From assembly GCA_036874045.1 (NCBI GenBank), contig CM072343.1, positions 14,342,001-14,406,000 of the forward strand: a DNA stretch of 64,000 bases, given 5' to 3'. Shown piece after piece: positions 10,758 to 22,333 of the stretch. Origin of the DNA: Cymodocea nodosa. Taxonomy: Eukaryota; Streptophyta; Magnoliopsida; Alismatales; Cymodoceaceae. The stretch's first letter is position 1. The number at the start of each line of letters is the position of its first letter. The position numbers and the translations under genes were made by a program. Under the pieces are notes generated by a model. The model was not told the origin of the DNA. It ran no database searches and saw only the letters and a list, made by a program, of their open reading frames with translations.

Positions 10758-11978
10758 TGTTAGGAATTTTGTTTTGATGATATATGCTTTATTAAAGTTT
10801 TTAAATAAGTCTAAAAAATATTCTCTAAGTATAATTGTCAAGTAATTAAATGTAAACAGGTTATCATAAAGTTTCATTTTTATTTCAGATAGTTAAAGTT
10901 TCTAGATAGTTAAAGTTTTCAGATAATTAAACTTTCGGATAGTTAACGTTTCGCTTTTGTCGAATAGTTATGTTAAAAACTCGTATAGTTAAGTTATCTA
11001 CATGTGTGTTTTTAATGTTTTAAGTTGTCACATGTTTTCCATGTGCATTTGGTAATGAAAATCGAAGAGTTAGATAATTGTTCGAGTTTTTATATACATG
11101 GATAGATAACTGTTCGAGTTTTATAAAATGACTAATGAACAGATAAGTTTTCTATGTTCAGTCACGTATTTTGCAAGTGCAAGAACTCAAAGAGTTAAAA
11201 ATAAGTGTTCGAGTTTTTACAGGACTTAAAGGATAAGTGTTCGACTAAAATGAAGACTTAGAAGATATTCTACAGGTCTCTAGGAAGATAAAGTTTCGAT
11301 GAATCTACGAGTGGAGATCGTGGAAATTCAAAATGATAGTGGAGAAAGTGGAAATTCAAAAAGATAGTAATTTAGATTAAAGAAAAAATTAGTACGTGGA
11401 TTATGGATTATGGAATGTGGATTAAGTGGATGAACATGCTGAACGTAAAGACATAGTTTGACTACAAATAGAGAGTACGAGCTACATTACAATCAAGGAT
11501 CCCAATCTCAAAAACCAATTCTAGATATTCAATCTGGATCCCTAACTGAAAGTTAAGTTTGAATATTCATATCTAGAAAAATTCTCCAACATCAAAAGAA
11601 GTTCAAAATTCTAATCAATTTCAGAAAAGGAGCTGCAAACGTAAGAAGTTTTGAAATTCAACAATTGGAGAAGAAAATATATAGAAGCTGAGCAAAAGGA
11701 AGGAAAGGAGCTACATGCATAAAAGATCAAGTTTTATACAATTCGAAATTAGTCTTGAATAAGAACTTCATTTTCCTATTTGAATTGTATATCGGACATT
11801 ACTATATCAAAATCGTCAAGAAGGGAATTGAGTTGAAAATATATTGTAAAATTCTGTCTTTAAAGTTTATAAAGAATAGAATTTTATTTACAAGTGTTTT
11901 GTGCTCTTGTTTTATCCACTAGTAATTTTAATTGCTAAAGACACAATTCACCCCCCCTCTTGTGATACAACGATCCTA
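10758..11978 (+). mobile_element. 3' LTR of Sirevirus-like element S4
   Basis: It starts TGTTAGGAATTTTGTTTTGA right after a polypurine tract and ends near acgatccta, preceded by the acaattcaccccccctcttg signature seen at other S-type LTR ends. It contains repeats of the gatagttaa and gttcgagttttta types (10890-11260). The exact end is uncertain because the next element shares the string cgatcctatt in inverted orientation. Confidence 0.78.
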
Positions 11979-12196
11979 TTCTGGGCTCGAAATAGGATCG
12001 GGCTACCATTATGCCAAAAGCTTGAGCTGATAGCAAAGGTGTTACCAATCCTTTTAAGTAAGCCCAGAATCTCTCACAAGTCCGAGTTCGTGGGAGGAAC
12101 CATTAGGATTAACCCCCTTCTCCCATAGGTCCCTAACGCCTTCTTCCTTCACCCTCCAAGTCCTTCAAATCCCTCAGCCCATCACCCATCGAGTCC

Positions 12197-14174
12197 TATT
12201 TATTGGTTTGTGAAAGGTTAGATCAGACAACTGGTTTAATTTGTCTTTAGGCTTAAATCAATAACTACTTTTAGAAGTAATCTAACAAACTTTCACACAA
12301 ATTAGATATTAATTCCAATTTGTATTTTAACTACAAGTGCACAATGTATATTGTATTTGTGTGCAAGTACAGGTCGATCCCACAGAGATTGAGTAAGAAT
12401 TGTGTACTATTCCGGTTTTAATAATGAAATTTATGTGTTCAGTAAGCACTCCATTGAGTTATGGCTAACTCAATGGACTAACCTCATGGACTTGAGTTAA
12501 TTCCACAAGCCTATCTTTCCAGTTTAATACTACTATTTATAGAGGAATTCAGCCAACCATTGGGTGGTTACACAGATTGTAAATAACATCAATTAAGATC
12601 TTTAATGGTATTTAATATTAGATTTATCATTAAGCAATACTAACATTCAGATATTTAAAACAGTAACCATTAAAATCTTTAAGTATCTGGAACGAATCAA
12701 TTTCAGTAAACTGTAAAACTATTTTCTATTTTCTGAATCAAACAAACATAAAACACTCACAATACTGACAATGATAGCATTAATCACGATACAAAACAAA
12801 CAATACAATACTTAAATACGAAATGTAGACAGATAAGTTGTTGTTTTTGATATTTTTGTTTTGATATGTTCATAAAAATGGGCGAAAGGTAAAATGTAAG
12901 AATCTCTATCGATAGTAAATACTTCTGTCACTACATGCGACACGATTACACCACTGAAAATTTAATCACTTACAATCCTACCTCCTCTCCCTATAGAATC
13001 ACGAGTCCATAATTGCAAGATGATCTCCTCTTCAACATACTAACATAACCCTGAAACCAAGGCTAGAAGCTTTACAATCTCCTGAGATATGAGTCGGTGC
13101 TTAGTGAAAATAGCTTCCCTTCTCGCGACACGATCACTCCTCATAGTGTTTGGCTCGAAATCAACCCAACATCAGGAAAGTATCCTCACAACCCTCCAAT
13201 GATTAGTGATTATGGTGATGTTGGTGAATTGTTGGTGATGGTGTGGATGCTTTAGTGAACTTCTGACGCTCTCTGCAGTTAGTGCGGTCCTCCACCTCTA
13301 CACACACTACCACCAACCGCCAACCACACTTTCTTCATTTTTTCTCCTCTTCTTTTATATTTCTTCAGCAGTAACTACGTCTACTTAGATAATCAATTGG
13401 ATTTCCTTCATTCATATCAACGATGGTGATTTCTTCTTCCTTCCATGAGCGAATTCCTATGTGATACGTGCAATCGTGGTTTTCCTTCGAATGTCTTGTT
13501 TCTATAATTGCTACAATGGCAAATTAGAAAATAAATGGTAGGTGGAGTTACAGATAACTCAACGGACTTACTTCGTTGATTTAACTATAAAACACATGCA
13601 ATAAGAAATAAGCTACTAACATAACGTGTCACCTTAGTGTATATTCATGTAACTCAATGCGTACAGTTATGCTAACTTAACGAGTTAAACATGTGCATCT
13701 CACGTGATATACTAAAACATTTAAATTCAACACATGCATAATTCTAACTTAACAAGTTTAGATATTTCGGACACTTAAGAACCTAACTATCCGATACCTA
13801 GATGTATTTCGGAAAGTTAACAGATAACTTACCAAAACTCCACTTAAGTCATGCTTTATGGTTTCAACACGTGTACTCCAAGAACTAATAAAATATTCTT
13901 CTATCATTAAAAACATAACTGTCCGATACATGCAATATAACTCTTCGAAATAACAAAAAATTCGGATACTTAAGAATTTCACAGCCTGTAATTTACTAAC
14001 AGTTCAGAAATGTATTAAATTAACATTAATTCCTTGAAATTATGCAGATTCCTTCATTAAATCATATAACAATGCAATTATAACATAATAGCTTAATTCT
14101 CGTATGATAAGCTAAATATTATGCAATTAACCATCATTTAACCATTAATATTATGCACTTTTTCATTCTAAACA
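12197..14174 (-). mobile_element. Gypsy solo LTR with AGTCC target duplication
   Basis: A 1978-bp LTR of the same family as 18143-20127 is flanked by perfect 5-bp duplications AGTCC (12192-12196 and 14175-14179). It sits inside the LTR of the TRIM-like element. The high end is canonical (TTCATTCTAAACA); the low end begins TATTTATTGG where TGTATTG is expected. A TATAAAAGAAG promoter-like site lies at about 13353-13363 (minus). The absence of internal sequence implies recombination between the two LTRs of a full element. Confidence 0.93.
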
Positions 14175-14198
14175 AGTCCCTCAGCGAGTTCCTCAACA

Positions 14199-14217
14199 AT
14201 ACCCCCCACCCAAAAAA
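14199..14217 (-). promoter_or_regulatory. Purine tract of TRIM-like element
   Basis: On the minus strand a run of about CATTTTTTGGGTGGGGGGTAT lies directly before the LTR start TGTTGAGG. This is the expected place for the plus-strand primer. Confidence 0.7.
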
Positions 14218-14265
14218 TGCATCCCATACTACATTCTCGGGGATTCGAACCTACGTCTGTGAGTA

Positions 14266-14278
14266 GGCTCTGATACCA
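14266..14278 (-). promoter_or_regulatory. PBS of TRIM-like element (initiator Met tRNA)
   Basis: Minus-strand TGGTATCAGAGCC, complementary to the 3' end of plant initiator Met tRNA, lies immediately inside the LTR. A tRNA B-box-like GGTTCGAATCCCC follows at about 14240-14252. Confidence 0.85.
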
Positions 14279-14507
14279 CGAAATAGGATCGAGCTACCAT
14301 TATGCCAAAAGCTCGAGCTGATAGCAAAGGTGTTACCAATCCTTTTAAGTAAGCCTAGAATCTCTCACAAGTCTGAGTTCGTGGGAGGAATCATTAGGAT
14401 TAACCCCCTTCTCCCATAGGTCCCTAAGGCCTTCAGTTCTTTACCCTCCAAGTCCTTTAGGTACCTCAGCCCATCACTCATCGAGTCCCTCAACGGGTTC
14501 CTCAACA

Positions 14508-16091
14508 CACATCAGGACATTTCTTAAATAAGTATGGGTCTTCCCAATAGTAATATTTTACTCTCGAAAAGAATAATTTCTTTTCTTGTCTATTCCAATC
14601 TTTAAGTGTTAAACTAGTAACTAAATAATTAACAATGTTTGCATACAAAGGCATTGTATTCATGGTGATTAATTGTTCATCAGGAAAATTATCCTTAATT
14701 TCAATATTTGATTTTTCTATTTGTAATCTGGATAAATGATCTGCTACTACATTCTCACAACCTTTTTTATCTTTAATTTCTAGATCAAATTCTTATAATA
14801 ATAATATCTATCGAATCAATCTAGGTTTAGTCTCTTTCCTTGCTATTAGGTGTTTTAAAGTTGAATGATCCCTATATACTATCACTTTAGCTCCAATCAG
14901 ATATGATCTAAACTTTTCTAAGGTAAACACAACTGCTAATAGATCTTTTTCAGTAGTTATATAATTAACTTGAGCATCATTTAATGTTTTGCTTGCATAA
15001 TGAATCACTCTAGGAGATTTTTCTATCTTCTATCCCAACACTGGTCCTATAGCAAAATTAGATGCATCGCACATTAATTCAAATGAATAGCTCCAATCAA
15101 GTGCGTGTATTATAGGAGTTGAAATTAAGCTAGTTTTAAGCTTGAAAAATGATTCTTTGCAATTTTTATCAAAGTTAAATGGGACATCTTTTAATAGATT
15201 AATTAAAGGTCTAGCTATTTTGCTAAAATCTTTAATGAATCTTCTATAAAATCTAGCATGTCCTAGAAATGATCTAATATCTTTTACTGATTTAGGTTCT
15301 AATAGATTAGAAGTTACTTCTATTTTAGCTTTATCTACTTCCAACCCTTTCTTTGAAACAACATGTCCCAAGACTATTCCTTGTTTAACCATGAAGTGAC
15401 CTTTTTCCCAATTTAGAACTAGATTTTTTTCCACACAACATTTTAATACTTGGTATAAATTATTTAAACACACTTCATATGAAGTTCCATATACAGTAAA
15501 ATTATCCATAAATATATAACAAATCTTCAATCATTCCAGTGAATATGCCCTACATACACCTTTAAAAGGTGGCTGATGAATTGCATAATTCGAATGGCAT
15601 TCTCTTAAAAGCATAAGTTCCATTAGGATAGGTGAAAGTTGTTTTCTCTTGATCCTCTAATGCTACTAGAACTTGGTTATATCTTGAATACCCATGTAGG
15701 AAACAAAAATATTCATGCCTTGCTAATTTTTCTAGCATTTGATCTATAAAATGTAAGGGAAAATTATCTTTCCTAGTCACAACATTTAGCTTTCTATAAT
15801 CTATACACATCTCCAGCCTGATTGAATACTAGTAGGTATCAAGTCCTGACTTTCATTCCTAATAACTATTAATCCTGATTTCTTGGGAACTACATGAATT
15901 GGACTAACCCATGAGTTATCAGAAATCAGATAAATTATGTCATTATCTAACCATTTCACTATTTCTTTCCTAACTACTTCTTTAAGGTTTGGATTTAATC
16001 TCCTCTCAGGAATTCTAACTGGTTTAGCATTCTCTTCTAAATATATGTGGTGACAGCATAAAGTTGCACTTAACCCTTTTATATCAGTCAT
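14508..16091 (-). pseudogene. pol: Gypsy (Athila/Tat-like) reverse transcriptase and RNase H, minus copy
   Basis: Read from 16091 downward. The RT N-terminus has EENAKPVRIPERRLNPNLKE, WVSPIHVVPKKSG and then MCIDYRKLNVVTRKDNFPL. The palm active site reads FMDN (about 15500-15511) where the sister copy at 41170 has FMDD, so polymerase activity is lost. RNase H follows with [35 protein letters not shown] and [10 protein letters not shown]. The pol chain continues as zinc-binding integrase remnants and ends at 14508 against the TRIM-like element, so the integrase core is missing. Stops separate the pieces at about 15555, 15800 and 15020. Confidence 0.9.
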
Positions 16092-18117
16092 AGTCCATCC
16101 TATTGCTTCTTTATAAGTTTTTACTACTTCCTTTAATTTAGCAATTTGATCCTCTTTTAAATTTGAAGCAATAATGATTGTACATGTTCGTTTTTCTTCT
16201 AGAAATATATAGGTTAATTCAGGAGGTAAATGTTTTAAATCTAAATGTTGACCATCAAAATCTAGAGCTTCTAATTAAACATTTTCATCTTCTATATAAA
16301 TCTCTTCTTGATCTCCTTCTACATTTATGCTTTCACTTTCTCCTAAATTTTCAGAATTGAGTTGCCTATTCAATTCTTCTTGAATCACATCATCTAACAT
16401 ATCTCCTTCATCCTCTAGAAAGTCTATAGTATTTAAGGACATTTCTAACTCCTCAAACTTTTCTGGTTTGAAAATGTTTAATTGAATATCCTTATTACCA
16501 TATGCTAACTTTATCATTCCAATTTTACAATTTATAACAGCCCTTGATGTTGCTAAGAATGGCCTTCCCAAAATTAAAGATGTATCATGATTCTGATGCT
16601 TAATTTGTTGGGAATCCAAAATCACAATATCAATAGGATATATGAAGTTTTTTATTTTAATTAGAACATCCTCTATTTTTCCTCTAGGGTATCTTATACT
16701 TCTATCAACTAATTGAATTCATGTTAAATCATGCACCATAGGAAATACTATTCTAGAAAGAACCTTAATAGACCTAGGTGTAGGTATAAATGTTATGCCG
16801 AGTGATATATTTGCATCCTTAGGATTAGAATGCTTAATCCCTACATTCGTAAGTTCCCTCGCACTATAACTCACTATAAGTTAGCATATAGACGAGAAAT
16901 GACCTAGACAACTTTTTAGGAATTTAAGGTAGAAATAGGGAACTACTTTACTCAACTAAAAAGACTTTCCTTAAAACATTTTGCTCTCTTTTCTTAATAC
17001 ACCAATCCTTAAGAAATTTTGCACAAGGTGGCATTTTTTGCAATAAGACTAACAAATGAATGTTAACTTGTACTTTTTCAAAAATTTCTCTAATTTTTTC
17101 TTATTTTTTAGGAAATGTTTGTTGTAATCTTTCAGGATTGGGTGCTAATGATTATGATTTATAAGATTCTTTTTCTTTCATTTGATTCGGTTGATCATTT
17201 TTAATCTCATTTTCAGATTCAGATTTTTCTTCATTGGTTTCTAAGTTTTTAGATATTATATTTTCATTATCATTTTGAATTTGGTTCTTATCCACCTTCA
17301 TATTACTTTCTTTTTGAATTCTTGGTGGTATATTAGTTCCAGATCTTAATGTTATACATACATCTTCTAGATTTTCATTACTTTCATGATGTTCTTGTAT
17401 TTCATTTTCATAATTTCGATCTTTAATTGTTTCTAGTTTTAACTTACATTCTTTAAATTCTATTACATTGGTATTTTCTTTTGTCTACATATCTTACAAA
17501 TTATGCAAATCTATAACATTAAAGTTTTCATTTGTGTTTTCCTATTGCATAACTTATAATTTCATTGTAAATTCATCCAATGCTTTTAGTTTTCTTTCCA
17601 GATCATCTAATCTCATTACATTCAATTTTTGATCAATTTTCATTATGGTTTTTTCAGTTTCGTATATGATATCAATTTTAGTTGTTGAATATTCTTCCCT
17701 ATAATTTAATTAGTTGACTTCTTGTTGCTAATACATATATTGTTCCAATTTGTCCATGTTTTGCTCTAAACTATGCTCTAGTCTGTCATACCTATCCCAA
17801 ACTTCCTTGTCTCTCAACATATTGCACATTCTAAACTAACCATTAGTTGGGTAAACTATAGGATTCTCATACTCAGCTCTATTATATTGAATATAATTCA
17901 TTTGTTGTTCTTGTGATCTAACCATCTGCAATCGTCTCAGTTTCAAACAATCAGAGATGTCGTGACCTTTCAAATTGTAAAATTCACATATGCTAATTAC
18001 AGGTTTCAGAAATCTTTGAGCATAAGCATATGCTATATTCTCAATTAGAAAATAAAACACACAACACTCCTTCTGCTATTAAAACAAAACAGCACTCATA
18101 ATTGCTTAGCTTCTCAA
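16092..18117 (-). pseudogene. Gypsy nucleocapsid and protease region, minus copy
   Basis: The chain starts only about 60 bp after the PBS. A degenerate CCHC zinc knuckle (CEFYNLKGHDISDC, second Cys replaced by Tyr, about 17965) comes first. It is followed by acidic coiled-coil-rich linker sequence (about 17100-17830) and an ITLRS-type motif near 17350. The aspartic protease region (about 16620-16800) follows, then LILGRPFLATSRAVINCKIG and NIFKPEKFEELEMSL (16275-16625). No capsid domain lies between PBS and zinc knuckle, which is abnormal for gypsy. Gag capsid genes of the related block occur elsewhere (1784, 20128, 47235). Several stops make it non-functional. Confidence 0.82.
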
Positions 18118-18135
18118 TCCCCAGCAACGACGCCA
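18118..18135 (-). promoter_or_regulatory. PBS of minus-strand gypsy element (Asp tRNA)
   Basis: Minus-strand TGGCGTCGTTGCTGGGGA is complementary, with two mismatches, to the 3' end expected of plant Asp tRNA. That is the primer used by Athila/Tat-type elements. It lies 7 bp inside the LTR end at 18143. Confidence 0.88.
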
Positions 18136-18142
18136 AAAAACT

Positions 18143-20127
18143 TGTATTGTGTGAAAAGTTAAATCATAAACTTGTTTATACAGTGGTACTAGAAAACTTG
18201 TTTAATTTAATTTTATGCTTATATCAATAATTACTTTTAGAAGTAAACAAACAACATTTCACACAAATTAGATATTAAATCCAATTTGTATTTTTAACTG
18301 CAAGTGCAAAGTGTATATTGTATTTGTGTGCAAGTACAGGTCGATCCTATAAAGATTGAGTAAGAATTGTGTACTATTTTGATTTTTATATTAGAGTTTA
18401 TTTGTGTTCAGTAAGCACTCCCTTAAGTTACAGTTAACTCAATGGACTTAGTTCGTGGAGTTATGGTTAACTCAACGAACTAACTTCATGGACTTAAGTT
18501 AACTCCACGAGCCTATTTTTCCAGTTAAATACTGTTATTTACAGAGGAATTTAGCCAACCATTGGGTGGTTCCATAGAATGTAAATAACATCAATTAAGC
18601 TCTTTAATGTTAGTTAATATTAGATTTATCATTAAGCTACACTAACATTCAAATATTTCAAACAATAACCATTAAAATCTTTAAGTATCTGGGACAATTC
18701 AATTTCAATAAACTGTAAAACTATTTTCTATTTTCTGAACCAAACAAACATAAAACATCCATAATACGGACAATGATAACATTAATCACAATACAAAACA
18801 AACAATACAACACTTTAATACTAAATGTAAACACATAATTTGTTGTTTTTGGTATTTTTGTTTTGATATGTTCTTGAAGATAAGAAAAAGGTGAAATGTA
18901 AAAATCTCTATCAACAGTAAAAACTTCCATCACTACATGCGACGTGATTACACCACTAAAAACTTAATCACTTACAATCTTGCCTTCTCTCCCTATAGAA
19001 TTGCGAATTAAGAATTGTAAGATGATCTCCTCTTCAGCATATTGGCATCAACTCGAAACTATGGCTAGAAGCTTTACAATCTCCTGAGATATGAGTCGGT
19101 GCTTGGTGAAAATAGTTTCCCTTCCCACGACGTGATCACTCCTCACAGTGGTTGTCAGTCACCATGTTTGACTCGGAATCGACCCGACATCTGAAAAGTA
19201 TCCTCACAAACCTCCGACGGTTGGTGATTTTGGTGGTGGTGTGAAGCTTTAAGGAACTTCCAACGCTTCCTGTAATTAACGTGGTTCTCCACCTCTACAC
19301 ACACACTTCTTCGTCTTTCTCCTCTTCTTTTATATTTCTTTCAATAGTTACTGCTTCTACTTAGATGATCAGTTGGATTTCTTTCATTCATATCAACGAT
19401 GGTGATTTCTTCTTCATTCCACGAGTGAATTCCTACGTAATATGTGCAATCATGGTTTCTCTTCGAATTTCCTGTTTCTGCAACTACTACAGTGGTATAT
19501 TAGAAAATAAATGTTCTATGGAGTTATAGATAACTCAACGGACTTACTTCATTGATTTAACTATAAAACACGTGCAATAAAGAAATAACTTATAAGTTAC
19601 TAACACAACGCGTTACCTTAGTGTATATTCAAGTAACTCAGCGCGTATAGTTATACTAGTTTAACAAGTTATACATGTGCAACTCATGTGACATAATAAA
19701 GCATTTAAATTCAACACGCGCATAATTCTAACTTAACGAGTTCAAATATACAACTTACGATTTTTACTCACTAACTCAACGAGTTGTTACTTGTACTTTT
19801 ACACCTTTAAGTCTTTAACTCAACAAGTTGTTACTATGTAATTGAATATTCTTTTAGCGTTTAAAACATAATTGTTTGGTACATAAAATGTAACTCTCCG
19901 AAATAATAGAAAATTTGGATACTTAAGAATTTCAAAGCATGTAATTCACCGATAGTTCAGAAATGTACTTAATTAACGTTAATTTCCTGAAATTATGCAG
20001 ATTCTTTCATTAAAGCATAAAACAGTGTAATTATAACATAATGGCTTAATTCTCATATGATAAGCTAAATATTTTGCAATTAACCATCATTTAACCGTTA
20101 ATATTATACACTTTTTCATTCTAAACA
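18143..20127 (-). mobile_element. 5' LTR of minus-strand gypsy element
   Basis: 1985 bp, TG...CA on both strands: TGTTTAGAATGAAAAA start at 20127 and CACACAATACA end at 18143, with PBS adjoining. It inserted into gag copy B (sequence from 20128). A TATAAAAGAAG-type site lies near 19325-19340 on the minus strand. The stretch 19600-19860 is homologous to copia S1 LTRs (see findings). ACTCAACGAACT-type inverted repeats occur at 18410-18500 and 19510-19560. Confidence 0.92.
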
Positions 20128-22333
20128 CTGCTCCATTAGAAAAACCATTAGGGAAAATTCTATATCTTGAACTAGTTGATGAGCCTTTATGTATTCGATT
20201 GCCAAACTTTGAGAGAGATAAATTTGAATTGAAATCTAATTATATTAGTCAACTACCACACTTTCATGGATTAGAAAGAGAAGATGCCTACTATTTCTTT
20301 AGACAATTTAATGAAGTTTGTCAAATGATGAAAATGCCGAACATGAGTATTAATGCTTTTTAGGAACGTATGGCTTCACTAGAGGGGAGCTGAATGGTGA
20401 TCAGTGTGTAATTAAAACTATTTTTAACTTGATAATCCAATTTTAAATAAACAATTTGCTCAAGCACTAAATAGATAAATAAACATGCACAGCGGAAATA
20501 AAAGTAAGAAACACAAAAGAATTTTAGGTGGTTCACCAACACGGCTAGTCCACCCCCAAGGATTACTTGGGCTTCACTAAGTGTCTCAACACTTACAAAA
20601 CACTTGCTTTCAGGTTGAAGCAAGAACCAACCATTCACTTGAGCTTTCTGGTCATAGCTCTAACCAACCACATAGAAGTTTTTAGGTATAAACTTGAGTA
20701 AACCAACCTTTTGAGTTTTCAGGTCGAAACTCAAACCAACCACTTGAGTGAAGCTTTAAGGTAGAAGCCACGAACCAAATGATCCTTCTTGGATTAGTCT
20801 TTCAGTACTTGGAGAGCTTTGAGAATCTTCTTATAAATCCAGCTTTCAATTGATTCCTTATTAATTTGAATTGAGCTTTCTTCTATAACAGTAATTGATC
20901 TGCAATGTATATTATATCTCTATATGTGTTTTTTTGTGTAATCTCACTTGTTAGTTCTACTGAATATTCAATGATCTGTTTATATTTATGCTTGTAAGTC
21001 CAACGATCATATGTTCTCTTCAATGGATTTATTCTATTATACTTGTTGACTTTGCAGGTCTAAATATGATAAGTTACCATTTGGAAAGGTGTTTCAAGAT
21101 AACCTTCTGATTTTCTTAGACTTTCGGATAGTTAGCTGTGTAACTTTCCAAAGGATGTTTGTAACTCACCGAAAATCCACTTAAGTCCTTACGTCACGTG
21201 AGATTTAAATCATACACGTGACGTGTCTTAAGTTCGGATACTTGTAACTATAACTTATCGAAATATTCTTGACTATCGGATAGTAAGATACAATAACTCT
21301 CCGATTTTCTTCTTTTAAGCTTCTGATTGCTGTCTTCTTATTTCTGCATGTGCATAATAGAGTGACTAAAGTTTCGGATAGTTAAATCTATAACCTTCCA
21401 AAACTTCTTGTTTTTCGAATAGTTAGCTTTCTAACTCTCCAAAAAACCCTTTTAAGCTTCTATTTGGATTTTTGCACATAGGTAATTGAATGACTTAAGT
21501 TTCAGATAGTTAAATCTGTAACCTTCCGAAATTTCTTATTTTTCGGATAGTTAGCTTTCTAACTCTCCGATCATTCAACCATCTATCTTTCACAACTCTC
21601 CGAAGGCCTTGTATTTTCAGATAGTTATTCTTCTAACTATTCGACGGTGTTGCTGCTGCTTTAAACTTACTCTTCGGATACTTGAGCTTGTAACTTACCG
21701 AGATTAACTTTCTTTCGGATACTTAAGCCTGGTAACTATCCAATTTTCTTGTAGCTCTATAGTAGGAATTTCTGAACTACCTGTATCTATTTATCTACCT
21801 TCTGATCTTTTGCTGAGTTGTCTTATCTGTGAAATACAATTTATTTCCTCACACAGGTTTTGCATTATCAAAATACTAGGGTCCTAACAATGCTATCAAA
21901 CTTAGATATATCCCTTTTACTTTAAAAGACACAGCTAAGAGATGGTTATATACTCTATCACTTGATTCAATTTCTACATGGACTGAATTTTACTCTATTT
22001 TTCTGGAAAAATATTATCCAACACATTAAACAATTAAGAAGAAAAAGGAAATATTAATGTGTAACCAAAAATATGGAGAATCATTCTAGAAATATTTTGA
22101 ACGATTTAAAGATTTATTGATTCAATGTCCATATCATGCAATGAGTAAAGCACAATTAATAGGTATAATTTATAAAGGTATAGATGTTTCAACTAAATCT
22201 TTATTAGAATCTACTTGTCAGAATGGATTTCTGAAACTATGTAGTGAAAAAGCCTAGGCTTATTTAGAAAATTTTGCAAAAAGAACTGCTTAATGGGAAA
22301 ACTCGATCGAAGCTATTATAGATAAGAAAATAT
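20128..22333 (+). pseudogene. gag: Gypsy gag, copy B, interrupted by a copia solo LTR
   Basis: The same gag as copies A and C, in two pieces: 20128-20357 (EKPLGKILYLELVDEP to MMKMPNMS) and 21890-22333 (LRYIPFTLKDTAKRWLYTL, FLEKYYPTH, SKAQLIGIIYKGID). Its 5' end is cut by the gypsy LTR ending at 20127. A solo LTR sits between the pieces. The 3' end is cut at 22334 by Sirevirus-like element S2, exactly at the IDKKIL region (compare 2650). In-frame stops are present (for example in PTH-stop-TIKKKK). Confidence 0.88.
20358..21889 (-). mobile_element. Copia S3-type solo LTR with ATGCT target duplication
   Basis: 1532 bp flanked by ATGCT (20353-20357 and 21890-21894). On the minus strand it starts TGTTAGGACCCTAGTATTTT and ends near CATACGTTCCTAAAA. 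It is the same family as the 3' LTR at 49078-50575 and a relative of 22334-23892. Its middle (21110-21740) is packed with TTCGGATAGTTA / TAACTCTCCGAAA-type inverted repeats. A 92-codon antisense open frame at 20360-20638 is not a gene. Confidence 0.94.

Larger units (their letters stand above)
11988..14507 (-). mobile_element. TRIM-like miniature LTR element, split by a solo LTR
   Basis: Read on the minus strand this has an LTR (14279-14507, about 229 bp, starting TGTTGAGGAACCCGTTGAGG), a PBS (TGGTATCAGAGCC), an 80-bp internal part without coding capacity, a purine tract, and a second LTR. The second LTR's two parts lie at 14180-14198 and 11988-12196 (228 bp in all) around an inserted gypsy solo LTR. 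The reconstructed length of about 540 bp, the iMet-type PBS and the missing genes fit TRIM elements, which must borrow proteins from autonomous relatives. I see no convincing target duplication at the outer ends: the left side is S4 LTR and the right side gypsy pol, so one end may be rearranged. Confidence 0.78.

Noticed and set aside
14236..14278. Possible tRNA gene
   Set aside because: A B-box-like motif is present, but no cloverleaf or proper A-box can be drawn. The adjacent TGGTATCAGAGCC is a retroelement PBS.
20360..20638. 92-codon minus-strand frame
   Set aside because: It lies within the solo LTR 20358-21889 and is broken in the related LTR at 49078-50575.
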